DNA of 64,000 nt. Origin: Fratercula arctica (taxonomy: Eukaryota > Chordata > Aves > Charadriiformes > Alcidae). Below are positions 1-11,047 of this stretch, piece after piece (positions within the stretch are counted from its first letter, which is position 1; every line of letters starts with the position of its first letter). Location of the stretch: positions 47,287,207 through 47,351,206 of the forward strand of contig CANTUZ010000006.1 in NCBI GenBank assembly GCA_947846985.1, read 5' to 3'. Under the pieces are notes generated by a model. It saw only the letters and a program-made list of their open reading frames with translations. It ran no database searches and was not told the DNA's origin. A program made the position numbers and the translations under genes.

Positions 1-1990
1 ACTGAGTCCAAGGTTCAGAACGATCTTAAATACCAAATCAGTCCCCGCTGTTTCTGACCCACAGGAATTAGCTTTGTGAGAAAATACAGCCTCAGACGCA
101 ACTGAGAGCGCCTACTTAACCCAAACACCAATTTTGTGGGGTGAGGAGCATGGTGGCCACGCTGCCCTGTCCCAAAGCCACGGAGAGGGCAGTGGCCAGG
201 ACACCGGTCGCTGGAGAGCCTGTCCTCCCCAGCCAGGAGGGGAGAAGAGAAGAAACCATTACAGGAGAAAGAATCTCTTCCCATCCTCATGGTAACTGGG
301 CAAAGAGATTAAGCTCTCTGGGCACAGGAAACCGGGCAGAGTCCTACTGGACACAAAACAAACCGAGAAGAAACAAATGCCATCAAGACCTTCGTCCTTC
401 TCAGCGTTAACATCCCAGCACTGAGCTACCCAGGTGGGCAGCGGGGCTATACATCCCTATGGTGAAAGCTGTGGGATTCCCACAAGGAAACCAAGGGTGG
501 GGAAAAAAAAGGGGGATCTAGAAAACATTTTTCTTCCTCTTTTAAACCAACACCTCTCTCCCGAAGCTTCCCGCCCAGCAGCGAAGCCGTGCACAGCAGG
601 GAGCGTTATCTGCACTGCACAGCCACGAGACACAACCTTTTGGGACTGGAGGCTTCAGCAGCAGAAAGCCTGGTGAGGGAGCGAACGGCAGCGAGAACGA
701 TAAGCACAGGGTGAAAAAAATGTAGGTTTGTTTTATTTTTTACAGGCTCTTGTTGGGTTTTGGTGGTTTTTTTTTGTTGGGTTTTTTTTTTTTGCAAACA
801 GCGAAGCTGCAATGAAGAGGTAGGAAGACATCCACCCTCTTCATAGAAGGGCCCATCTGTTAACATCTGATGAAGTTACACAGAACACGTGTGCCTCGGC
901 TAAAATTACTCATTTCAGCACCAAGAGCCCGACTGTCATCTCCTCTTTCAGAGGAGGACAGGAACTGAAATCTCTCAGATTTTGATGGCCACGAGGCTGC
1001 CTCCATCAGGCAACTTGACTCTGCAAACTGCTCCTTCTATCTTTAAATCACAGCAGGTGGGAGGAAGGGACCCGCCACCCTGGGCATCACAGTTTTCCTC
1101 AACAGCAGAGGAGAGCTTTGCCCGTATGAACCCATTACGGTTTGAGAAAACCCGTAACAATTTATTGTCATTTAGACAATTACTCTATCACCTGATGACC
1201 CCTCCCCACCTGGAAAGGGGAATTGGGGAAAGCACGGAAACATGAGGGTTGAAATATAGATAGATTTAATAGGATAAGACTAAATAATAATACTGAAGAA
1301 CCTGTATTAATCCCAATACTAATATAAAATATACAAGAATTATACCCAGCCAATTCTATCAGCAGGAAGCTGTGTGCTCCCAGCAGGGGACAGTAAATGT
1401 CGGACACTGCAAGCGCAATGGCTCTAGGAGAAAGGGAAGGCCTCAGGGGTCCGGCACCAGGGCAAGAAGTTCTCTGGACTGCCACCGTCGAGGGAGAGGG
1501 AGACTACACAGCAAACTTCCTAATTTATATCGAATGTGACGTTCATGGTATGAAATAATCCTGTTGGTCAGCCTGGGTCAAACGCCCAGGCCTCGCTCCT
1601 CCTCATCCCTGCACCTGGCAAGGCTTGAAAACACCGAGACCTTGAATACCACATAGCCTAACTGGCTATAAAGTAAGTTTTTTCATGAATTCAGACAGCA
1701 GAATCTTCCAAAAGTGGAGTTTTCCCCAGCATGAGAAGAGAAATTAGTCCTGTGTGGCTCAACCCAGGACAGAACCCCAGGAGCAGCATCCTCCTCTTTG
1801 CCTGGAGGAGGATTTGGTGTTAAAGCTGGACTTGGCAAAGTCTAAGTTTGTCAAGCAAAAGGCTTTAATGGTAATAAAAGAAGGGCTTTGGTAGCATATG
1901 GCTTTGCGAGCAGCCTGCCTGGCATCTCTTCACCTCAGAAGCCCCCCCAGAGCATCCCTCCGTCCCCCGCAGCGTGAGGCGGGCGCTTAC
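1..1990 (-). other. PLD1: PLD1 intron (3' part outside window)
   Basis: Intron following the fourth coding exon, beginning at the GTAAGC donor at 1990 and continuing off the left edge. No further PLD1 exon is readable. A T-rich, GGTTTT-like low-complexity tract lies at about 718-793. Short open frames on both strands have no recognisable homology. Confidence 0.8.
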
Positions 1991-2099
1991 CCTCCTGCTG
2001 GAGAAGTGCTCTTCCCGCACCGTGCTCTCCGCCGTGTGCGGCAGGCTCGGCATCTGCCTCGGCTCTCCCCTTTTGATGGATTGTCTTCTCACCGTGTGA
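1991..2099 (-). CDS. PLD1: PLD1 fourth coding exon, distal PX segment (residues 143-179)
   Basis: This 109-nt exon encodes SHTVRRQSIKRGEPRQ, then the conserved MPSLP, then VREEHFSSRR. In mammals the equivalent reads HTFRRQN, MPSLPRSSEN and IREEQFLGRR. The acceptor is a T-rich TTCCTTCCAG ending at 2100; the donor GTAAGC starts at 1990. The first nt completes an AG|T serine codon, where mammals have arginine, and 36 codons follow to phase 0. The next expected exon, beginning near KQLEDYLTK, was sought on the minus strand in 1-1990 and is not there, so the gene runs off the left edge. The bird segment is one residue longer than human and the most diverged of the four exons. Confidence 0.93.
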
Positions 2100-2931
2100 C
2101 TGGAAGGAAAAAAAACAAACCCCAACGTCGATCCCACATGCTGTGAGTGCGTGCACGCCCGATACGCAACCCTTCTTCTGCCAGGCTTTTATTTTCCCCA
2201 TCCGAACTCTGAAAAACTGAGAGATGGGTGGGCAGGAAAGCAAAAAAAAAAGGGAAGCGTGGATTCATTTAAAAGAAGCCAGTGTGCTCCAATGGGCTCA
2301 CAAACAAAAATACAGCCCAGAAACCTCAGAGCTTGACTTTTCAGGGTCTCCTTTTACTCTTCTAAGGAAAGGGAGCCTAAACCCTGTTTGCAGGGCATCA
2401 TGTTCCCCCAGCCCTTAACCCCTCATAATTTCACCCTTCCCTATATCCTCTCCCCGCATTTCCCCACAGCAGGACGCTCTTGCCCACTCACACCATGTCT
2501 CTTCCCATGGCTCCCAGCCACCCCAAGCACCAAGGCCAGCCCAGGCAGGGTCAACCACCCATCCTGGGGACCCCCACGCTTCCCACATGCAGCCCCTGCC
2601 AGCAGAAAGCCACACAGCACCAACAATTTCCACCAGCACTAGCACAACCCTTCCCCAAATTCAACTCAAAAGCTGATGACCTGGGACCCAACGTGCTTTC
2701 TGGGTCAGCAGAGAGATGCTTGCACCACTTAGGTTACAGATACTAAATATGTAGAGATTAAATATTTTTATTATAGCTGCTAAATATTTGTAGAGACTAA
2801 ATTCTTCTGCCCTCTCCTCCTAAACAGCAAAGTAAATGGGATCGGTAAAACCACACCAATATGTTATTAAAAGAGAAAAAGAAGATCACATCTTCCCAAA
2901 GCCCACCGCATCTGCAGGGCTGCACACTCAC
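2100..2931 (-). other. PLD1: PLD1 intron between third and fourth coding exons
   Basis: An 832-bp intron bounded by GTGAGT (donor side, 2931) and TTCCTTCCAG (acceptor side, 2100). No repeat or second gene is recognised inside. The two other introns, 3078-3374 (297 bp) and 3503-3827 (325 bp), are also plain. Confidence 0.9.
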
Positions 2932-3077
2932 CTCCGGGTAGGGATGGGGATGCGCACGAAGGCTTTGTACCTCAGCAGCTCCCTGTGAAACTCCTGGAAG
3001 TGCTTGAACTTCCTTTTCACCTGCCAGGTGAACTCTCCATGGGTCAGCTCGATGGTGTAAACGTTGGGGCTCGGTAC
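2932..3077 (-). CDS. PLD1: PLD1 third coding exon, PX domain core (residues 95-142)
   Basis: This 146-nt exon encodes the core of the phox (PX) phosphoinositide-binding domain. It runs from [16 protein letters not shown] through the basic stretch [15 protein letters not shown] to the proline-containing loop FVRIPIPTR. The R-K-F-x-x-F pattern and the basic residues are the known lipid-headgroup surface of PLD-type PX domains (family knowledge). The acceptor TCTCCTGTGCAG ends at 3078, and the donor GTGAGT starts at 2931. It holds 48 full codons plus two nt, joined correctly with the next exon. It is nearly identical to mammalian PLD1 and clearly different from PLD2, whose equivalent reads LTHGDFSW and then KKKYRHFQELHRDLL. 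Confidence 0.97.
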
Positions 3078-3374
3078 CTGCACAGGAGAAGACCACCACG
3101 AGGGCTGCAGCTTTGATAGAAGTCATTTCCCTGCAGCTCCTCATCTAAAGGGCCCTCATTCAATTTTACTTAAGAGTCATTCCCTCTCACAATGTCTTGT
3201 TCTGCTTTATTAGGTTTTATAAACAAGATGGGAAACCTTCTCTCTTGAGCATTTTTCTGAGACACAGGCGTTCCTGCTTCCTCAGCTCACCAACAAGCAC
3301 GCACAGAATTAACCTACAAACAGCATTTTCATACAGTTCTGCGGAAATGAAATGAAGTTTCTGGAAGTTCTGAC

Positions 3375-3502
3375 CTTCTTCGTGGAAGTAAAGCGTTCAA
3401 CTTCCAACACACGCACTCGGACAGGACATCCCGTGAGGTACGTCTGCGTGCCCGGCTCTTTGAACCCATGGGTGTGGTAGATGGCAGAGAAGGGAATGCA
3501 CG
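3375..3502 (-). CDS. PLD1: PLD1 second coding exon (residues 52-94)
   Basis: This 128-nt exon supplies the stretch leading into the PX domain. The readable peptide includes [15 protein letters not shown] and [12 protein letters not shown], which align closely with mammalian PLD1 (IPFSAIYNTQGFKEP and [12 protein letters not shown]). The acceptor CCTTCCAG ends at 3503; the donor GTCAGA starts at 3374. Two nt complete the split codon from the previous exon, then exactly 42 codons follow, ending in phase 0. The agreement of length, phase and homology makes the boundaries firm. Confidence 0.95.
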
Positions 3503-3827
3503 CTGGAAGGACCACAAACCCCGTTAGTTCAACAGCCTTGTAACCATCAACGAGGGCGTGAAAGCCAGCAGGTAGTTGCAATACTTTAACACGGGAGCAT
3601 TTACACAGCAGCATTAATTCCACTAAAATAGACCAGGTTTTATTTAAGAGAGCTTAAGGATATGCTTTCACAGAAGGGACTTGACTTAAAGAAGTGTAAG
3701 AGTAATGCCTCCTGGTCCTAAATCATGGCCAATGCCTGGGCTTGGCAAAACTGCTGAGGTTTTATCCTACTAACAGTTATTAATTCCAGATGGGACGCGG
3801 GATGAGAACATACGGGTGTTAACTCAC

Positions 3828-4013
3828 CAGCACCCTTTGGGTCATTTAGCACCTCTGGGTCGACCTCCTCCCCCTCAAAGTGGAGCTCCCTGGTGTCCAG
3901 GCTCTCGATGATGTTGCTCATGTCTGCAGCGATCTTCTTCAGCGTCGACGTAGCTGCATGACCTTCAGCTCTCAGGGACATCTCAGGGACCCGTGCGCCG
4001 GAGCCACAGGGGG
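3828..4013 (-). CDS. PLD1: PLD1 first coding exon (start codon, residues 1-51)
   Basis: Phospholipase D1 hydrolyses phosphatidylcholine to phosphatidic acid and choline on endosomal, Golgi and plasma membranes, under control of PIP2, ARF/Rho GTPases and PKC. This exon holds the initiator ATG (complement of 3979-3981) and 154 coding nt. The peptide starts MSLRAEGH and contains [11 protein letters not shown] and [14 protein letters not shown], which match the PLD1 N-terminus almost residue for residue; PLD2 has a quite different N-terminus. The acceptor is a pyrimidine-rich CTTCTCCCCAG just before 4013, which leaves 32 nt of 5'UTR. The donor is GTGAGT at 3827-3822. The exon ends in phase 1, and the split codon is completed correctly by the next exon. 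The region after EEVD diverges from mammals, as expected for a linker. Further upstream non-coding exons are expected but not identified. Confidence 0.95.
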
Positions 4014-5038
4014 CTGGGGAGAAGGAAGGAGCAGGGCTGTCATCACCCCTTCCACAGCACCTCAGCACAGCAGGGATGAGGGAAAACCCCCCGCAGTGTG
4101 TGCCCCCCTCTTCCCTCCAGCCCCTTACCCACATCCATCCAACACACCAACCACCCAGCCCTGCAGCAACAGGAGACCACTGCCCAGAGCACAGGTAGCT
4201 TCAGGCTAGAAGAGATTTCCCTCAATGCCAGTGACCACAGGACTCATACGCTTCACTTGTACTTTAAAAAATGGAAAATACATAATATTTCCCTTTCCAG
4301 CTAGACGAAAACCTGCAGGGGGTTGGCTGTGGCTTAGGCGTACCTTCACATACTGATTTCAAAGGGAAGGCAAGGAAGCTTTTGCATCAACTCGCCCGGT
4401 CACCTCAACCAGCCCTGTAATAACGGCGATGCACCAGAAAAAGCACAGATCACATTAATGCCTGGCCAAATCCTAGACTTAATTCACACGACGCTGCGTT
4501 TCCCACGTTAGGCCGCGCAGAGGAAAAACTCACTCAGAAAAATCAGTAGGCATTTTTGTTAAGTGTTCTTCCGTGGGATCGAACTAGTGATATAAACTCC
4601 CGGTGTCATTAAGATTTCGTCTGTTTTTATGCACCTCACATGATTACCCACAGTCTCCGTGTGTCTTGTGCTCTCCCACATCTCCACCCTCTCCGTGGGC
4701 TCAAGTCACAGGCGGGAGGGCTCCGGTCTGTGGAGCAAAGCAGCATCAGGGGCACCCCAAATGCCCACAGAAAGCTTGGGAGCAACACGGGTGGGGGTTG
4801 CAGCTCATCCTCACCCCTCCAGGGAGCTCGCACCCCTTCTACAGCCTGCGGACTGCAGGGGACCAGCCCGCTGACCCTTTGTGACAGGGACAGGGGGAAG
4901 GCTGTTGCCTGCTCCAGGTGACCAGGAGGATCTCAGGAGGCACCTGGAGATGTTTGGGCACTGATGACTACAGCACGTCCCACCTTTATCCCCACCCAGC
5001 CATGCCAGGAGCCTGAGTCAGGACAAAAACGGGGAAGG

Positions 5039-5160
5039 AGGAAGAAAAGAAAAAGAAATAATTGAAAAAAAATTTTTTTTAATTATTAAAAAAAAAAATA
5101 ATGAAACAAAAATAATTTTTAAAATAAAAAAAAAATAAAAAAAAAACCAAACACACACAA
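5039..5160. repeat. A/T-rich low-complexity tract
   Basis: About 120 bp made of A runs separated by T runs and single T, ending in an AAAACCAAACACACAC-type segment. It may be a decayed poly(A)-type microsatellite. Confidence 0.7.
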
Positions 5161-8100
5161 AACCCCAAAATCCACCCAAGATGTGAGGCACGGCCGCTAG
5201 CACAGACACAAGCTTTCAGCACGTGTCAGTATTTGCAAAGCATCTTTTTCCTCCTCCTCCTCCTCCTCCTCCAGGCTCTGCAACTCGCCGTGGGGCTGCG
5301 GACCCAGCTCTGGTCCCTGCAGGCAGCCAAGCTCCTGGGCATCTCCGTGACAAAAAGTCCCTTCAATCTTTGTTCTGCTCTGCAGTAAATGTCACAGCTC
5401 GACAGCTACGCTGAAAAAAAAAAATACACATGGGACAAACCGGCAACATTTTACAGCAGTCAATACAAGGATGCCCATTTATACTCGTGGAAGGTCTTAC
5501 ACTGTGTGACAGAATGTTGGGTGTTTTTCTTTTAAAAAAGAAAAAATTTCAACATTTCTGATGTTAAATTCTGCAAGGAGCACTGTGCAATTATTCCTGA
5601 GTGAGCTCCACAGAAAGAGCTGGCTATGTCGTAACTTGGAAATAATTTAGCATTTTAATAATTCATGTGTTTAGCGGCTTTTGATAGAACATTCTTGAAA
5701 CAAGTACATAATTTTATTACTACATAGGGCTGATAAGCCCAAAAACATGTTAAAAATCAGCTGCCTTCAGAAGAAAAAATAAATCCCCACAGACTTGAAT
5801 CAAGAAAAACTGGGTCAATCTCTTCTCTTATACCAAAGTACATGCAGAATCTTGGGAGAATATTGAAAATATTGTCCGCACCGACACGTACAATAAAATC
5901 CTATTTATTTCCTGCTTGGCACTCCAGGCAAAGAATTTTTTTGGCTATCTCCAGCAGGAAATAAAGCAGCGTCTTACTTTGTATTTCTTCTGTCTGGACT
6001 CACGTTTGGAAACAAAACGCAGTTTATTACTTTTTTTTAGTCTGAAGAGATGCTCTTGCTTTGTGGGAACTTCGGGCACTTCCCAAAGGAGAGGTCGGTA
6101 CATAATTTGTACGTGCCATGCCAGCAATTGCACTTGAAGGAAACCAACAGACAAATACCACATCGACAGGGCTGGAGGAGAAGCAGGCGGACAGGAGCCA
6201 ACATGGAAAGGATGTGCATCCTCCCTCCTCCTCCTCCTCCTCCTCTCCCTGCCGTGCCAGGTACCGCCGGGCTCCCCGTGTCAGATAATTGACGCAGTCA
6301 CAGTTAATGGATAAACAATTAACCAGTACACAACTATAATTTGCTAAGGACCACAGCTGGGCTGCATAACTCAGGGTATTTTTATTTTTTTAAATTTCTT
6401 TTTAAAGCTAACGCTGCTTTGGCAGCTGGCACTGACAAGTCCTGCGATAAAGCAGAGTCTAAACTCACTTGAACGCGAGTCAGTCCCAGCAACGAGATTC
6501 CCCACCCTGAGATTAGAGCCAGATTATGGGCTAGAGAGGGAAAACGTGACTTGCCCACGGTCAAGCCAGAACCCCGCGAACCAGGGCAGCGACTGAGCAT
6601 CCCCGACACCGCCGGCTGCCGCTGAGCCGGAGGGCACGGGGCAGGGAGAGCAGCACAGGGATCAGACAGAAGGATGGCATGTACCACGTCCCTCTGAAAG
6701 CTTCTGTAAATTGCTTTATACGGCTCTGCTCGATAAGAGCCGTTTAACCTCCTGGCCAAAGTCTCCATGCGGACACTGCCTGCCTTCCCGCAGGCAAGCG
6801 GAGGAACGCGCCTGGGTTAATCTGCAACGTGCTGGGGGCACGGCTGGGCGCAAACACGTGCCAAGCCGCGGTTAGCCACGATTCGGCAGCGAAACACAAG
6901 GGCCGCACCAAGAAGGTCCTGTCTGGCCAGGGCCACTCGCCGCCCGCGCTGACGAGGGGCTAGAGAACGGGCTGGGAAAAACCTGCTGATATTGTCAGCT
7001 TTGGAGGCTGCAATTACGTGAAGGGCAGGGGGAGAACTCAAACGATACTCAGCAAATTGCAGAAGGGTGGAAATAATGGGATGAAGTTTATTAGGGACAA
7101 AAATCTCAGGATTTGGCTGTTGCCATCCAGGTTAGCTATTAGGCAGCAGTTTGTTAAAGGCAAAAAAAAAATGAAAAAAAAAATAAAAAGGAAAGGAAAA
7201 ACAAGCCTGGAGAAGGGAAGACTCTGGGGAGACTTTATAGCAGCAGGGGAGGAGGAACATCAGCCCTGGCTCCCCCCGGAGACCCCCAGCACCCAAACCC
7301 ACCCTCCAGGCAGCCAGGAGCCGGCACGGCCACCCACATACAAACAGAGGGAAGGTCCGGCTCAAAGTCTGCCCGGGCAAAAGCAGCAAGGAGGAAAAAC
7401 TAATTAAAAAACCTCATCAGTAAAGGAAAACTTCAGAAAGTATGAACAAACAAGGAAAAGGGTAAATGGTAAAAAAAAAAAAAACAAACCTGGAAAAGGG
7501 AAAAAACCATACAACACCCCCCCACACACACCCCCAAACACTGCTGACATCATCTTTGTCCAGCCCAGTTTTCAGATTAATTATTTCCTTTTCCAAGCAC
7601 AATTTCAGCTCTCCGCCTCCCTTTCCCTGGCTGTCCCCACAGCACCGGGCCCCAAACCTCTTGAACTAGTAAAATATATACATTGGAAATAGCGACCGCA
7701 CCAGAAATCAAGGTTGCGACTACCAGAAAAATGACTATAAAAACCAAAAGGAACTATATTAATCCTTAAACCCTTGTGAACGTATTGCAAACCCCTAGCT
7801 CAATCCTGCAACTTCGCAAGCCCGGTATCTCTTTTTGTTATTTGCCATTTTGGTTATGCTTTAACCCCAAGTTATTACTTAGGGGATCATATGACAATCT
7901 CAGCCTTTGCTAAAGAAAGAGTGTTTTTTCTACTTGTTGCAAAGGACAACAAACGCACGGCTTTAAAGGCATGGAAACTGGAAGGCAGAAAATGCATATT
8001 TTAGTAAATATTCATGAACAGTTCTGCCTTTTGAAGACATTCAAGTCCTGATGTGAAAACGTCTGCAGCTGGTAATAGCGCAGACTACCTACAATTTGGT

Positions 8101-8565
8101 CAGCCGAGTTTATTCTCTAACATGGATCGTGTCAGATCTGCAACAAGCTCAGCTAATTGCTGCTCCCTAACGAGGTTACGATGCCGACAAGCACCACGCA
8201 GAGCTATGAAAGCGACAAAGCCTTCATTTGGGAAAGAGGGGAGGAGGGAGAGAGAAAATACGTCCAGTAAAAACAGGCATCTCCTGCTAACGCCTCCCAG
8301 GGTTTGATGCTCTACATCAACTCCCATCCCCACGGCGAGAAACGCTATAATCCCTGAAAATTACCCTCATTCCAGTTCTCATGACATCTCTCCCAGTGCA
8401 GTGACCTTCGGGTCAAAGGCTGGGACAAGCCACCTCTGTTCCCATAGTTGGTTTTATCCCGCAGGCAGTGCTGGTGCCGGGACCCACGTGAGCCTCCGTG
8501 GTTGCACAGAGCAAAACAGATGGGCTCAGGCTAAAACAGGGCAATGAGACAGTGTGATTTAAAAG

Positions 8566-8665
8566 GAAACAAACAAACAAACAAAAAAACAAAACCAAAA
8601 AAAAACCACACAAAAAAACCCCAAAAAAACAAAACCCACAACCCAAAACAAAACCCAAATGACTT
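8566..8665. repeat. A/C-only low-complexity tract (CAAA/CAAAA type)
   Basis: Roughly 100 bp on the plus strand composed almost only of A and C, with (CAAA)n at the left and C2-C4/A5-A9 blocks to the right. The complement gives the G/T-rich 'GGTTTT' sequence that produces Phe/Trp/Gly-rich spurious frames. Confidence 0.8.
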
Positions 8666-9414
8666 GAGCCATGAATTTCCTCTCTCCTCCCGCTGCTGCC
8701 AGCGGCCTGGGTGACACACAGGCACTGAGAGCCCAGACCAGATGCCAAGGAAATCCTACGCATGATGCCCTCAACAGCTATTTGCCCTGCCTGGTGGTGA
8801 TGAAGCTTTTTCCACGTAAATATTTCCTAATTCATCACATTTTAAACCTAAAATCAGCCTTGGACCACTCCATGGAGAAATGCCCTTGGCGACAAGAGCC
8901 CTTTTTTGAGGAGTTATTTGCCAGGCTTGTCACCAGCCCCAGATTTCCACCCTGGCACACCTTCCTTCCACAGTCCTGGGCAGGCATCAGACCTCCACCG
9001 AGCAGCTGGCAAACATCCCCTTGGCTTGGGATCCCCACCCGCATCTGCAAAGAGGGTCCTGCTTTTCCAGCCCAGGACAACCACACACCCATATGAAGCA
9101 AAAAAGACACGCACTGGTTTTATTTTTCAGTACAGCCTCCCATGCTCATCAAAATCCAGGGGCTCTTATAGATGGGAGGTAGCACGTTACATTCCTTAAA
9201 TATGAAATTAAAAGACAGGGGGGTTCAAAAATGTCAGCAATGACACAACCCTGCTCTTACGTTCAGCGCACGGAAGCTATTTAGCTGGATGAGCAAGCGG
9301 CCAGGACGGCACATGGAGACGCCTCCTAAAAATCTGCCCTTCTGGATGCTCATACTACAGGGACAGCACAAGAGAATTCCAGTTTATTTTTTAAAGCACA
9401 CAAAATAACACTTG

Positions 9415-9441
9415 AATAAAATAAATAAATAAATAAATAAA
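9415..9441. repeat. (AAAT)n microsatellite
   Basis: About six units of the tetranucleotide AAAT in a row. Confidence 0.85.
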
Positions 9442-10579
9442 GAAGGATTGTTCCCATCCTAGAAAGATCTGGAGCTGGAGAAGTACTGAAATACGTACCC
9501 AAATAAACAATAAACATCATGTTCAGACACAGTCCTGACCTAAATTTCTTATCTTTGGCCCAGTCCTGATAAAACCAAAATATTTTAAAACACTGGTTCC
9601 AAAACAATTATTCTCACAGAGATCCTACATTTCATACTAATACCTCTAAAAGCAGCAACCAATTAGCGCTTCCCGCTTTAATGACTGCAGCACAATTCCT
9701 TGGTTCTGCTCCATTGCTTTCCGTAGTCCTTTCCACGTGATGCTCACAGCCTGCCCGGAGGAAAAGCTGTAAGTCATGGGAATCCCCATGCCCTGTTTGC
9801 AATAGGGGATGAGATGCTTCCAGACTGGGATTGCCTGGAAACAGCAGGTAAATCTATGGAGGACCCTGCTGTGCTATCCACACCAGGGCAGAGCCCCTTC
9901 TGGCCCCTCACTGGTTCCTGCAGCATCCGTCCCCCAGCGCTGGTGCGAGAGAAAACACACAACTGAAGAAACAGGCGGGTGAAGGGAAAGGGTGAGGTAA
10001 GGCACTGGTCATCACTGGTCAGAACCATCATCACGCGGTGACTAAGCCACTGCTCTAGTCAGAAACCCCCCGCCGTGCTGCATTTCTCCCCACACCCAGG
10101 ACCAGCCTAAGCGTCAGGCCCTTCCCAAGGACTCATTTTATTTGCTTTACGGAACAGTGACATGAAAGAAAAAAAAAACAAAACGTAAACATCCCCGATG
10201 AGCAGCAGCTGCTGATGTCAGGCCGATGTGCTGGTTGTTGTGGCTCCCGCTCCCCCCGGCCCGGCAGCACACCCCCGCTCCCCGGGCTGCCTCCATTAGG
10301 TATTTATTGGTGATTAATGCCATCCCTTCGCACACGTATTCATCAGCATGTTTTGGATTCCTTGGGCACAGACGCCTAGCACCTCATGCTGGGCACCCTC
10401 CGAGGAGCTGCGCTCAAGGCCCAGATCACCACGAACCCTCTAATGCAGCCACAACACATGCTCTGCACCCCTGAACTCGGGGACACCGAGCGTAACACCC
10501 GTGAAAGCCAGGACGGGATGCCCAGAGCCTCCAGCACTTGGTTATCTACCCCCAGAGTCCCGCTGGTGCTGTAGCTGCA

Positions 10580-11047
10580 GAGAATCCCAGAACGGTTAGA
10601 GTTGGAAGGGACCTTAAAGACCATCCAGTCCCTCCCCCCTGCCCTGGGCAGGGACACCTCCCACCAGACCAGGTTGCTCCAAGCCCCGTCCAGCCTGGCC
10701 TTGAACCCCTCCAGGGATGGGGCAGCCACAGCTTCTCTGGGCAACCTGGGCCAGGGGCTCACCACCCTCACAGCAAAGAATTTCTTCCTAAAATATAATC
10801 CAAATCTCCCCTCTTTCAGTTTAAAACCATTCCCCCTCGTCCCATGGCTCCCCTCCCTGATCAAGAGTCCCTCCCCATCTCTCCTGCAGCCCCTTCAGGG
10901 ACTGGAAGGGGCTCTAAGGTCTCCCCGGAGCCTTCTCTTCTCCAGGCTGAAGCCCCCCAACTCTCTCAGCCTGTCCTCACAGCAGAGGGGCTCCAGCCCT
11001 CGCAGCATCTTCGTGGCCTCAAGCCTGTGAAGGTCCCTCTGGATGGC
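10580..11047 (-). mobile_element. CR1 LINE copy 1, 5'-truncated with internal deletion
   Basis: The sequence begins with the complement of a CR1 3' end (AGAATCCCAGAACGG, then TTGGAAGGGACCTTAAAG) and runs through the conserved 3'UTR and terminal ORF2 blocks (GGGCAGGGACACCTCC, CAACCTGGGCCAGGG, TCTCAGCCTGTCCTCACAGC). At about 11,020 it jumps from the TCGTGGCCTC block directly to AAGCCTGTGAAGGTCCC, which lies about 355 bp further inside the element in copy 2. The element is inactive. Confidence 0.9.

Larger units (their letters stand above)
4014..10579. other. Non-coding stretch upstream of PLD1 start, probable 5' intron
   Basis: No exon with recognisable homology. The sequence before 4014 on the minus strand reads as a splice acceptor, so this stretch is most simply the intron separating a non-coding PLD1 exon from the first coding exon. 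Contents are low-complexity only: an A/T-rich run at 5039-5160, short (CCT)n runs at 5249-5272 and 6225-6245, an A/C-rich tract at 8566-8665 and (AAAT)n at 9415-9441. Confidence 0.5.

Noticed and set aside
1991..4013. PLD2 as the identity of the minus-strand gene
   Set aside because: The N-terminus, [11 protein letters not shown] block and PX core match PLD1; PLD2 differs at almost all of these positions. TMEM212 on the right also fits PLD1 synteny.
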